Positions 19,501-31,500 of a stretch of DNA of 64,000 bases are shown one piece after another. The stretch spans positions 1-64,000 of the forward strand of contig CBDCTQ010000083.1 of the NCBI GenBank assembly GCA_965222105.1, written 5' to 3'. Within the stretch, counting starts at the first letter, position 1; each line of letters begins with the position of its first letter. Source of the stretch: CALGLS01 sp965222105 (lineage in GTDB: Bacteria > Bacteroidota > Bacteroidia > Chitinophagales > Saprospiraceae). The position numbers and the translations under genes were made by a program. Below the pieces are notes generated by a model that saw only the letters and a list, made by a program, of their open reading frames with translations, did not search any database and was not told the origin of the DNA.

Positions 19501-22500
19501 CAAAGGTCGGATGCACCGTCAGGTCGAGTACGATGGTGCTGTCGCAACCCGCCGCCGTGGTCAACACCGTGGTGTAGGTGCCGCTGGCGGTATAGGTCGA
19601 ATCGCCTACGGTGAAGCCTTCGCCCTGACAAATTTCTTCTACCAGGTTTTCGGTGTAAACCGGATTAACCGTCAGATTCAAGGTGATGATGCTGTCGCAG
19701 CCATTCAATGTGGCAAGGGTTGTAACAAAAGTGCCACTTGTCGTATAAATCGAATCGCCAATCTGATAGCTGTCTCCTTCACAAATCGATTCGGTCAGGG
19801 TTTCGTCGTAGATTGGATACACCGTCAGGTCGAGGTTGATGATGCTGTCGCAACCGTTGATCGATGTCATCGTCGTCGTCCAGGTACCGGTGGTCGTGTA
19901 GATCGAATCGCCGATTTGATAAGTATCGCCTTCACAGATCGACTCTACCAGATCCAGCGCAAAGGTCGGATGCACCGTCAGGTCGAGTACGATGGTGCTG
20001 TCGCAACCCGCCGCCGTGGTCAACACCGTGGTGTAGGTGCCGCTGGCGGTATAGGTCGAATCGCCTACGGTGAAGCTGTCGCCCTGGCATATTTCTTCTG
20101 TTATGTTTTCGGTGTATACCGGATTGACTGTCAGATTCAAGGTGATGATGCTGTCGCAGCCATTCACCGTGGCAAGGGTTGTAACAAAAGTGCCACTTGT
20201 CGTGTAAATCGAATCGCCAACCTGATAGCTGTCTCCTTCGCAGATCGATTCAGTCAGGGTTTCGTCGTAGATCGGATACACCGTCAGGTCGAGGTTGATG
20301 ATGCTGTCGCAGCCGTTGACCGTTGTCATCGTCGTCGTCCAGGTTCCGGTGGTCGTGTAGATCGAATCGCCGATTTGATAAGTATCTCCTTCACAGATCG
20401 ACTCTACCAGATCCAGCGCAAAGATCGGATGCACCGTCAGGTCGAGCACGATGGTGCTGTCACAACCCGCCGCCGTAGTCAACACTGTGGTGTAGGTGCC
20501 GCTGGCGGTATAGGTCGAATCGCCTACGGTGAAGCCTTCGCCCTGACAAATTTCTTCTACCAGGTTTTCGGTGTAAACCGGATTAACCGTCAGATTCAAG
20601 GTGATGATGCTGTCGCAGCCATTCACCGTGGCCAGGGTTGTAACAAAAGTTCCACTTGTCGTATAAATCGAATCGCCAATCTGATAGCTATCTCCTTCGC
20701 AAATCGATTCGGTCAGGGTTTCGTCGTAGATCGGATACACCGTCAGGTCGAGGTTGATGATGCTGTCGCAACCGTTGATCGATGTCATCGTCGTCGTCCA
20801 GGTTCCGGTGGTCGTGTAGATCGAATCGCCGATTTGATAAGTATCGCCTTCGCAGATCGACTCTACCAGGTCAAGAGCAAAGGTCGGATGCACCGTCAGA
20901 TCGAGTACAATGGTGCTGTCACAACCCGCCACAGTGGTCAACACCGTGGTGTAGGTCCCGCTGGCGGTATAAGTAGAATCGCCTACGGTGAAGCTGTCGC
21001 CCTGGCAAATTTCTTCTGTTATGTTTTCGGTGTAAACCGGATTAACCGTCAGATTCAAGGTGATGAGGCTGTCGCAGCCATTCACCGTGGCAAGGGTTGT
21101 AACAAAAGTTCCACTTGTCGTGTAAACCGAATCGCCCACCTGATAGCTGTCTCCTTCGCAGATCGATTCAGTCAAGGTCTCATCGTAGATCGGATACACC
21201 GTCAGGTCGAGGTTGATGATGCTGTCGCAGCCGTTGACCGTTGTCATCACCGTCGTCCACGTGCCGGTGGTCGTGTAGATCGAGTCTCCGATTTGATAAG
21301 TATCGCCTTCGCAGATCGACTCTACCAGATCCAGCGCAAAGGTCGGATGCACCGTCAGGTCGAGCACGATGGTGCTATCACAACCCGCCGCCGTAGTCAA
21401 CACTGTGGTGTAAGTGCCGCTGCTGGTATAGGTCGAATCGCCTACGGTGAAGCTGTCGCCCTGGCATATTTCTTCTGTTATATTTTCGGTGTATACCGGA
21501 TTGACTGTCAGATTCAAGGTGATGATGCTGTCGCAGCCATTCACCGTGGCCAATGTCGTAACAAAGGTTCCACTTGTCGTGTAAATCGAATCACCCACCT
21601 GATAGCTGTCGCCCTCGCAGATCGATTCAGTCAGGGTCTCATCGTAGATTGGATACACCATCAGGTCGAGGTTGATGATGCTGTCGCAGCCGTTGACCGT
21701 TGTCATCACCGTCGTCCACGTGCCGGTGGTCGTGTAGATCGAATCGCCGATTTGATAAGTATCGCCTTCACAGATCGACTCTACCAGATCCAGCGCAAAG
21801 GTCGGATGCACCGTCAGGTCGAGCACGATGGTGCTGTCACAACCCGCCACACTGGTCAACACCGTGGTGTAAGTGCCGCTGGCGGTATAGGTCGAATCGC
21901 CTACGGTGAAGCCTTCGCCCTGACAAATTTCTTCTACCAGATTTTCGGTGTAAACCGGATTAACCGTCAGATTCAAGGTGATGATGCTGTCGCAGCCATT
22001 CACCGTGGCAAGGGTTGTAACAAAAGTGCCACTTGTCGTGTAAATCGAATCGCCCACCTGATAGCTGTCTCCTTCGCAGATCGATTCGGTCAACGTCTCG
22101 TCATAAACGGGATATACCGTCAGGTCGAGGTTGATGATGCTGTCGCAGCCGTTGACCGTTGTCATCACCGTCGTCCACGTGCCGGTGGTCGTGTAGATCG
22201 AATCGCCGATTTGATAAGTATCGCCTTCACAGATCGACTCTACCAGATCCAGCGCAAAGGTCGGATGCACCGTCAGGTCGAGCACGATGGTGCTGTCACA
22301 ACCCGCCACACTGGTCAACACCGTGGTGTAGGTGCCGCTGGCGGTATAGGTCGAATCGCCTACGGTGAAGCTGTCGCCATGGCATATTTCTTCTGTTATA
22401 TTTTCGGTGTATACCGGATTGACTGTCAGATTCAAGGTGATGATGCTGTCGCAGCCATTCACCGTGGCCAATGTCGTAACAAAGGTTCCACTTGTCGTGT

Positions 22501-25500
22501 AAATCGAATCACCCACCTGATAGCTGTCGCCCTCGCAGATCGATTCAGTCAGGGTCTCATCGTAGATCGGATATACCGTCAAGTCGAGGTTGATGATGCT
22601 GTCGCAGCCGTTGACCGTTGTCATCACCGTCGTCCACGTGCCGGTGGTCGTGTAGATCGAATCGCCGATTTGATAAGTATCGCCTTCACAGATCGACTCT
22701 ACCAAATCCAGGGCAGAGGTTGGATGCACCGTCAGGTCGAGCACGATGGTGCTATCACAACCCGCCGCCGTAGTCAACACTGTGGTGTAAGTGCCGCTGC
22801 TGGTATAGGTCGAATCGCCTACGGTGAAGCCTTCGCCCTGACAAATTTCTTCTACCAGATTTTCGGTGTAAACAGGATGGACCATTAGATTCAAGGTAAC
22901 AATACTATCACAACCGACTACAGCGGTGAACGTATCCACATAAGTACCGGCTACCGAGTATATTGAATCGCCAAACATATAAGTTTCGCCTTCGCAAATA
23001 TCTTCGTTAACAGTAATTTCATATGCATCATTTATCGACAAAGTCACGTGAATGATACTGTCACAACCCAACTCACTTGTCATGGTGGTTGTATGGGTGC
23101 CGGCTGTGTTATAAATCGAATCGCCAACTATAAACTGCCCTCCTGTGCAAATTACAGCCGAAATACTATCTTCATAAACCGGATAGACGGTCAGATCAAG
23201 ATTGATGATGCTGTCACAACCGTTAACAGATGTCATAACGGTTGTCCAGGTTCCAGTTGTTGTATATACTGAATCACCGATTTGATAGGTGTCGCCTTCG
23301 CAGATCGACTCAACTAAATCTAATGTAAATCCTGAATTCACCACCAAGTTCAACACGATAGTGCTGTCACATCCATCGGCAGTTGTCATGGTCGTCGTCC
23401 AGGTACCCGCTGTTGTGTAGATCGAGTCGCCCACCTGATAGCTGCCCCCTTCGCAGATCATCGTGTCGAGCGTTTCTGTGATTTCTGGACTTACCGTCAG
23501 GTTCAACACTATCGTGCTGTCGCAGCCGTCGGCGGTGGTCAGGGTCGTCGTCCAGGTTCCTGTTGTTGTATAAGTCGAGTCGCCCACCTGATAGCTGCCC
23601 CCTTCGCAGATCATCGTGTCGAGCGTTTCTGTGATTTCTGGATTTACCGTCAGGTTCAACACTATCGTGCTGTCGCAACCGTCGGCGGTGGTCAGCGTCG
23701 TCGTCCAGCTGCCGCTTGTGGTATATGTCGAATCACCCACTTGAATGCTGCCGCCTTCGCAGATCATTGTGTCAAGTGTTGTTGTGATTTCTGGATTTAC
23801 CGTCAGGTTCAACACAACGGTGCTGTCGCAGCCATCGGCGGTGGTCAGCGTCGTCGTCCAGCTGCCGCTTGTGGTATATGTCGAATCACCCACTTGAATG
23901 CTGCCGCCTTCGCAGATCATTGTGTCAAGTGTTGTTGTGATTTCCGGATTTACCGTCAGGTTCAACACAACGGTGCTGTCGCAGCCATCGGCGGTGGTCA
24001 GCGTCGTCGTCCAGCTGCCGCTTGTGGTATATGTCGAATCACCCACTTGAATGCTGCCGCCTTCGCAGATCATTGTGTCAAGTGTTGTTGTGATTTCTGG
24101 ATTTACCGTCAGGTTCAACACAACGGTGCTGTCGCAGCCATCGGCGGTGGTCAGCGTCGTCGTCCAGCTGCCGCTTGTGGTATATGTCGAATCACCCACT
24201 TGTATATTGCCGCCTTCGCAGATCATTGTGTCAAGTGTTGTTGTGATTTCTGGATTTACCGTCAGGTTCAACACAACGGTGCTGTCGCAGCCATCGGCGG
24301 TGGTCAGCGTCGTCGTCCAGCTGCCGCTTGTGGTATATGTCGAATCACCCACTTGTATATTGCCGCCTTCGCAGATCATTGTGTCAAGTGTTGTTGTGAT
24401 TTCTGGATTTACCGTCAGGTTCAACACAACGGTGCTGTCGCAGCCATCGGCGGTGGTCAGCGTCGTCGTCCAGCTGCCGCTTGTGGTATATGTCGAATCA
24501 CCCACTTGTATGCTGCCGCCTTCGCAGATCATTGTGTCAAGTGTTGTTGTGATTTCTGGATTTACCGTCAGGTTCAACACAACGGTGCTGTCGCAGCCAT
24601 CGGCGGTGGTCAGCGTCGTCGTCCAGCTGCCGCTTGTGGTATATGTCGAATCACCCACTTGTATGCTGCCGCCTTCGCAGATCATTGTGTCAAGTGTTGT
24701 TGTGATTTCCGGATTTACCGTCAGGTTCAGCACAACGGTGCTGTCGCAACCGGCGGCGGTTGTTAGCGTCGTCGTCCAGGTTCCTGTTGTCGTATAAGTC
24801 GAGTCGCCCACCTGATAGCTGCCACCTTCGCAGATCATCGTATCCACTGTTTCGTTGTAGATCGGATTTACCGTTAGGTTGAGGACGATCGTGCTGTCGC
24901 AGCCGTCGATTGTACTCATCACTGTAGTGTGGGTTCCAGCAGTGGTGTAGGTCGAATCGCCTACCTGGTAAGAGTCGCCCTGGCAGATCATCGTATCCAC
25001 CGTTTCGTTGTAAATTGGATTTACCGTTAGGTTGAGGACGATCGTGCTGTCGCAACCGTCAATGGTACTCATCACCGTAGTGTGGGTTCCGGTGCTGGTA
25101 TAGGTCGAATCGCCTACCTGGTAGGAGTCGCCCTGGCAGATCATCGTATCCACTGTTTCGTTGTAGATCGGATTTACCGTTAGGTTGAGGACGATGGTGC
25201 TGTCGCAACCGTCAACTGTACTCATCACCGTGGTGTGGGTTCCGGCAGTCGTGTAGGTCGAATCGCCTACCTGGTAGGAGTCGCCCTGGCAGATCATCGT
25301 ATCCACTGTTTCGTTGTAGATCGGATTTACCGTTAGGTTGAGGACGATCGTGCTGTCGCAGCCGTCTATTGTGCTCATCACGGTGGTATGGGTTCCGGCA
25401 GTGGTGTAGGTCGAATCGCCTACCTGGTAGGAGTCGCCCTGGCAGATCATCGTATCCACTGTTTCGTTGTAGATCGGATTTACCGTTAGGTTGAGGACGA

Positions 25501-28500
25501 TCGTGCTGTCGCAGCCGTCTATCGTACTCATCATCGTGGTGTGGGTTCCGGCAGTCGTGTAGGTCGAATCGCCTACCTGGTAGGAGTCGCCCTGGCAGAT
25601 CATCGTATCCACTGTTTCGTTGTAGATCGGATTTACCGTTAGGTTGAGGACGATCGTGCTGTCGCAGCCGTCTATCGTACTCATCATTGTAGTGTGGGTT
25701 CCGGCAGTGGTGTAGGTCGAATCGCCTACCTGGTAGGAGTCGCCCTGGCAGATCATCGTATCCACTGTTTCGTTGTAGATCGGATTTACCGTTAGGTTGA
25801 GGACGATCGTGCTGTCGCAGCCGTCAACTGTGCTCATCACAGTGGTATGGGTTCCGGCGCTGGTGTAGGTTGAATCGCCTACCTGGTAGGAGTCGCCCTG
25901 GCAGATCATTGTATCCACTGTTTCGTTGTAGATCGGATTTACCGTTAGGTTGAGGACGATCGTGCTGTCGCAGCCGTCTATTGTACTCATCACCGTGGTG
26001 TGGGTGCCGGTGGTCGTGTAGATCGAATCGCCTACTTGATAAGAGTCGCCCATGCAGATCATCGTATCCACTGTTTCGTTGTAGATCGGATTTACCGTTA
26101 GGTTGAGGACGATCGTGCTGTCGCAGCCGTCGATTGTACTCATCACTGTAGTGTGGGTTCCGGCACTGGTGTAGGTCGAATCGCCTACCTGGTAGGAGTC
26201 GCCCTGGCAGATCATCGTATCCACTGTTTCGTTGTAGATCGGATTTACCGTTAGGTTGAGGACGATCGTGCTGTCGCAGCCGTCGATTGTACTCATCACG
26301 GTGGTATGGGTGCCGGCGCTGGTATAAGTCGAATCACCTACCTGGTAGGAGTCACCCTGGCAGATCATTGTATCCACCGTTTCGTTGTAGATTGGATTTA
26401 CAGTCAGGTTGAGGACGATGGTGCTGTCACAACCGTCAATTGTGCTCATCACGGTGGTGTGGGTTCCGGCGCTGGTGTAAGTCGAATCGCCAACCTGGTA
26501 GGAGTCGCCCTGGCAGATCATTGTATCCACTGTTTCGTTGTAGATCGGATTTACCGTTAGGTTGAGGACGATCGTGCTGTCGCAGCCGTCGATTGTACTC
26601 ATCACGGTGGTATGGGTTCCGGCGCTGGTGTAGGTTGAATCGCCTACCTGGTAGGAGTCGCCCTGGCAGATCATTGTATCCACTGTTTCGTTGTAGATCG
26701 GATTTACCGTTAGGTTGAGGACGATGATGCTGTCGCAGCCGTCAACGGTACTCATCACCGTGGTGTGGGTTCCGGCAGTAGTGTAGGTCGAATCGCCTAC
26801 CTGGTAGGAGTCGCCCTGGCAGATCATCGTATCCACTGTTTCGTTGTAGATTGGATTTACCGTTAGGTTGAGGACGATCGTGCTGTCGCAGCCGTCTATT
26901 GTACTCATCATTGTAGTGTGGGTTCCGGCAGTGGTGTAGGTCGAATCGCCTACCTGGTAGGAGTCGCCCTGGCAGATCATTGTGTCTACCGTTTCGTTGT
27001 AAATCGGATTTACCGTTAGGTTGAGGACGATCGTGCTGTCGCAGCCGTCAACTGTGCTCATCACAGTGGTATGGGTTCCGGCGCTGGTGTAGGTTGAATC
27101 GCCTACCTGGTAGGAGTCGCCTTGACAGATCATCGTATCCACTGTTTCGTTGTAGATTGGATTTACCGTTAGGTTGAGGACGATCGTGCTGTCGCAGCCG
27201 TCGATTGTACTCATCACTGTAGTGTGGGTTCCAGCAGTGGTGTAGGTCGAATCGCCTACCTGGTAGGAGTCGCCTTGACAGATCATCGTATCCACTGTTT
27301 CGTTGTAGATTGGATTTACCGTTAGGTTGAGGACGATCGTGCTGTCGCAGCCGTCAACTGTGCTCATCACAGTGGTATGGGTTCCGGCGCTGGTGTAGGT
27401 TGAATCGCCTACCTGGTAGGAGTCGCCCTGGCAGATCATTGTATCCACTGTTTCGTTGTAGATCGGATTTACCGTTAGGTTGAGGACGATGGTGCTGTCG
27501 CAGCCGTCTATCGTACTCATCACCGTGGTGTGGGTGCCGGTGGTCGTGTAGATCGAATCGCCTACTTGATAAGAGTCGCCCATGCAGATCATCGTATCCA
27601 CTGTTTCGTTGTAGATCGGATTTACCGTTAGGTTGAGGACGATCGTGCTGTCGCAGCCGTCTATTGTGCTCATCACGGTGGTATGGGTTCCGGCGCTGGT
27701 GTAGGTCGAATCGCCTACCTGGTAGGAGTCGCCCTGGCAGATCATCGTATCCACTGTTTCGTTGTAGATCGGATTTACCGTTAGGTTGAGGACGATCGTG
27801 CTGTCGCAGCCGTCTATTGTACTCATCATTGTAGTGTGGGTTCCGGCAGTGGTGTAGGTCGAATCGCCTACTTGATAAGAGTCGCCCTGGCAGATCATCG
27901 TATCCACTGTTTCGTTGTAGATCGGATTTACCGTTAGGTTGAGGACGATCGTGCTGTCGCAGCCGTCGATTGTACTCATCACTGTAGTGTGGGTTCCGGC
28001 AGTGGTGTAGGTCGAATCGCCTACCTGGTAGGAGTCGCCCTGGCAGATCATCGTATCCACTGTTTCGTTGTAGATCGGATTTACCATTAGGTTGAGGACG
28101 ATCGTGCTGTCACAGCCGTCGATTGTACTCATCACTGTAGTGTGGGTTCCGGCAGTGGTGTAGGTCGAATCGCCTACCTGGTAGGAGTCGCCTTGACAGA
28201 TCATCGTATCCACTGTTTCGTTGTAGATCGGATTTACCGTTAGGTTGAGGACGATCGTGCTGTCACAGCCGTCGATTGTACTCATCACTGTAGTGTGGGT
28301 TCCGGCAGTGGTGTAGGTCGAATCGCCTACCTGGTAGGAGTCGCCCTGGCAGATCATCGTATCCACTGTTTCGTTGTAGATCGGATTTACCATTAGGTTG
28401 AGGACGATCGTGCTGTCACAGCCGTCGATTGTACTCATCACTGTAGTGTGGGTTCCGGCAGTGGTGTAGGTCGAATCGCCTACCTGGTAGGAGTCGCCTT

Positions 28501-31500
28501 GACAGATCATCGTATCCACTGTTTCGTTGTAGATCGGATTTACCGTTAGGTTGAGGACGATCGTGCTGTCACAGCCGTCGATTGTACTCATCACCGTGGT
28601 GTGGGTTCCGGCAGTGGTGTAGGTCGAATCGCCTACCTGGTAGGAGTCGCCCTGGCAGATCATTGTATCCACTGTTTCGTTGTAGATCGGATTTACCGTT
28701 AGGTTGAGGACGATCGTGCTGTCGCAGCCTTCAACGGTACTCATCACCGTGGTGTGGGTGCCGGCGCTGGTATAGGTCGAATCACCCACTTGGTAGGAGT
28801 CTCCCTGGCAGATCATTGTGTCTACCGTTTCGTTGTAGATCGGATTTACCGTTAGGTTGAGGACGATCGTGCTGTCGCAGCCGTCTATTGTGCTCATCAC
28901 GGTGGTATGGGTTCCGGCAGTGGTGTAGGTCGAATCGCCTACCTGGTAGGAGTCGCCCTGGCAGATCATCGTATCCACTGTTTCGTTGTAGATTGGATTT
29001 ACCGTTAGGTTGAGGACGATCGTGCTGTCGCAGCCGTCTATCGTACTCATCACCGTGGTGTGGGTGCCGGTGGTCGTGTAGGTCGAATCGCCTACTTGAT
29101 AAGAGTCGCCCATGCAGATCATCGTATCCACTGTTTCGTTGTAAATTGGATTTACCGTTAGGTTGAGGACGATGATGCTGTCGCAGCCGTCAACTGTGCT
29201 CATTACCGTGGTGTGGGTTCCGGCGCTGGTATAGGTCGAATCACCCACTTGGTAGGAGTCTCCCTGGCAGATCATTGTGTCTACCGTTTCGTTGTAGATC
29301 GGATTTACCGTTAGGTTAAGGACGATCGTGCTGTCACAGCCGTCTATCGTACTCATCACCGTGGTGTGGGTTCCGGCACTGGTGTAGGTCGAATCGCCTA
29401 CCTGGTAGGAGTCGCCTTGACAGATCATCGTATCCACTGTTTCGTTGTAGATCGGATTTACCGTTAGGTTGAGCGTTATAATACTATCGCAGCCATTGAT
29501 CGCAGAGATGGTATCCGTGTACGAGCCGGTAGTAGTATACGGATTACCCGCTATATAAGCGGTATCGCCGTCGCAAATTGTTTCATTTAACTCAACAGGC
29601 GGCGGCGGTTGATTTACAAATAAAGCTACTTCGTCGGTTATGACATTGCAGAGGGTATCATGGATACTGCCAATATCGTTGGAAACAAGACATCGATACA
29701 GTCCCTCATTGGCAGAGGAGGTGAAAAAGAGGTGATAAGTCGAAAAGTTCCCGCCAAAGGTAATGTCCTGCCAAGTGGCACCGCCATCCGGGCTGAATTG
29801 CCATTGGTAGTTGGGTGTATCGTACCCCGTTGTTAAAACCACTTCGAAAGAAACCGGATCCGGTTCGCATACGGTTGTATCCGGGCCTAACAATATTTCT
29901 GCATCCGGACCACAATTGATAACCGTTATCAGTTGTGTAGCGGTGCTGACGTTTCCACAATCATCGGTAGCCGTCCAGGTACGGGTTAGGGTGTGGTAAT
30001 CCAGGCAAGGACCGTCCGTTTTATCTTCATTGTAGGCAAACTGAACCGGGCCACCACAGCTATCGGTTACTGGCAGTAGGGTTGGCGCCAATGGAATCGC
30101 ATCGCAATTGACGGTGGTATCGACGGGAACGGTCAAAATGGTGGGTGGAAAAGTATCTTGCAGGACTATTGTTTGAATAACCAGTGTATCGTTGCCGCAA
30201 ATATCTACTGCCGACCATTTTCGATATACGGTGGTCGCTCCATCGCAGGGCAGTCCAACCACAACGCTATCGGCGTATACCGGCACGATGGTGGAGGTAT
30301 CACAATTATCGGCAATGGTGGTAACATCTCCGGTAATGGTCAAATCCGTATAATCGGTTCCACAATCGAGGGTAACATCGACGGGAACCGGAAAAGCAGG
30401 TGCATGGGTATCTTCAACGGTTATGGTCTGCAGGGCTTGCATGAAATTACCACAGCCGTCGACCAAGACCCAGTAGCGCAAAATGGTCAGTGCCTGCAAA
30501 CAAGTAGCGGAGTCGATCAGAATACTGTCTTCATAAACCGCCTCTCCAATGTTGGGTGTGCAATTATCCCATTCGTCAAATACATCACCTGTAATGGAAA
30601 GGTCGTAAGGATCCTGATCGCATTCCAAAGTCAGATCGGCAGGTACAGAAAATATGGGAGGGGTTGTATCTTCCAAAATAATGGTTTGAACGGCAGAGGT
30701 AGCATTGCCACAAGCATCGGCCAACTTCCAGGTTCGGGTGATGATGGCGGCACCGGTACAGATACCTTCTGTTATGATCACGTCGGAATAATTGGCCTCC
30801 CCAATATTGGTATCGCAGTTGTCGCTTTCGTCAATCACGTCACCAGTAATGGTCAGGTCAGTTGGTTCCTGATCGCAGGATATCGTAATGTCCGGTGGTA
30901 CACTGAACAAGGGCGGCACCGTGTCAACCACCGTAATGTGTTGAACAATGGAACTGCTGTTGCCACAGGCATCGGTCATCGTCCAGGTGCGATCAATTTG
31001 AAGGCCGCCGTTGCATAGGTCATCATTCACCACCAGATCGGAAAAAGTAGCTTCGCCCAAATTATTGTCGCAGTTGTCGGAAACAATGTCCACCTGGCCG
31101 GTTACCAATAAGTCGTTGTAATCCTGTTCGCAATCCAGGGTAATGTCTTCGGGAGCAGTGAATACCGGCGGCACCGTATCCTGAATGGTGATGATCTGTA
31201 CGTAAGAGGTGTCGTTTCCGCAGGCATCTTCCAGGTACCAGGTTCTGTAGAGGACGGCATTCTGGTCGCATACTGATGATACTACGAGGCTGTCGTTCAA
31301 CAAGCTGCTCAGCACTCCGGAGGAGCAATCATCGGAAATATTGACACCTTCGCCCGTGATGGTCAGGTCGAAGGGATCGTCGGTACAGTTGATGGTAATG
31401 TCGGCGGGCGGGTCCATTGTAGGAGAAGTGTTGTCTTCAACTGTGATGGTTTGTAAAGCAGTTGAAATATTGCCGCAATCGTCCTCCAATTCCCAGGTTC

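Larger units (their letters stand above)
14290..29600 (-). repeat. Array of about 100 tandem 153-bp (51-aa) repeats
   Basis: The whole array keeps a 153-bp period, so every unit is in frame. It has three blocks of highly similar units and diverged units at both ends. The conserved protein core is IC(E/Q)GDxYQ(V/I)GDSxYTT, followed by GCDS(T/I)I(V/I/T)L(N/D)LTV(N/H/Y)P. Older, diverged copies at the edges with fresh copies in the middle fit expansion by unequal crossover. Confidence 0.95.

Noticed and set aside
15785..22888. Very long plus-strand open frames (about 1000 and 1140 codons) opposite the 51-aa repeat array
   Set aside because: Because the repeat unit is a multiple of three, one stop-free antisense unit gives a stop-free array. 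The opposite strand carries the signal peptide, conserved cysteines and sorting domain.
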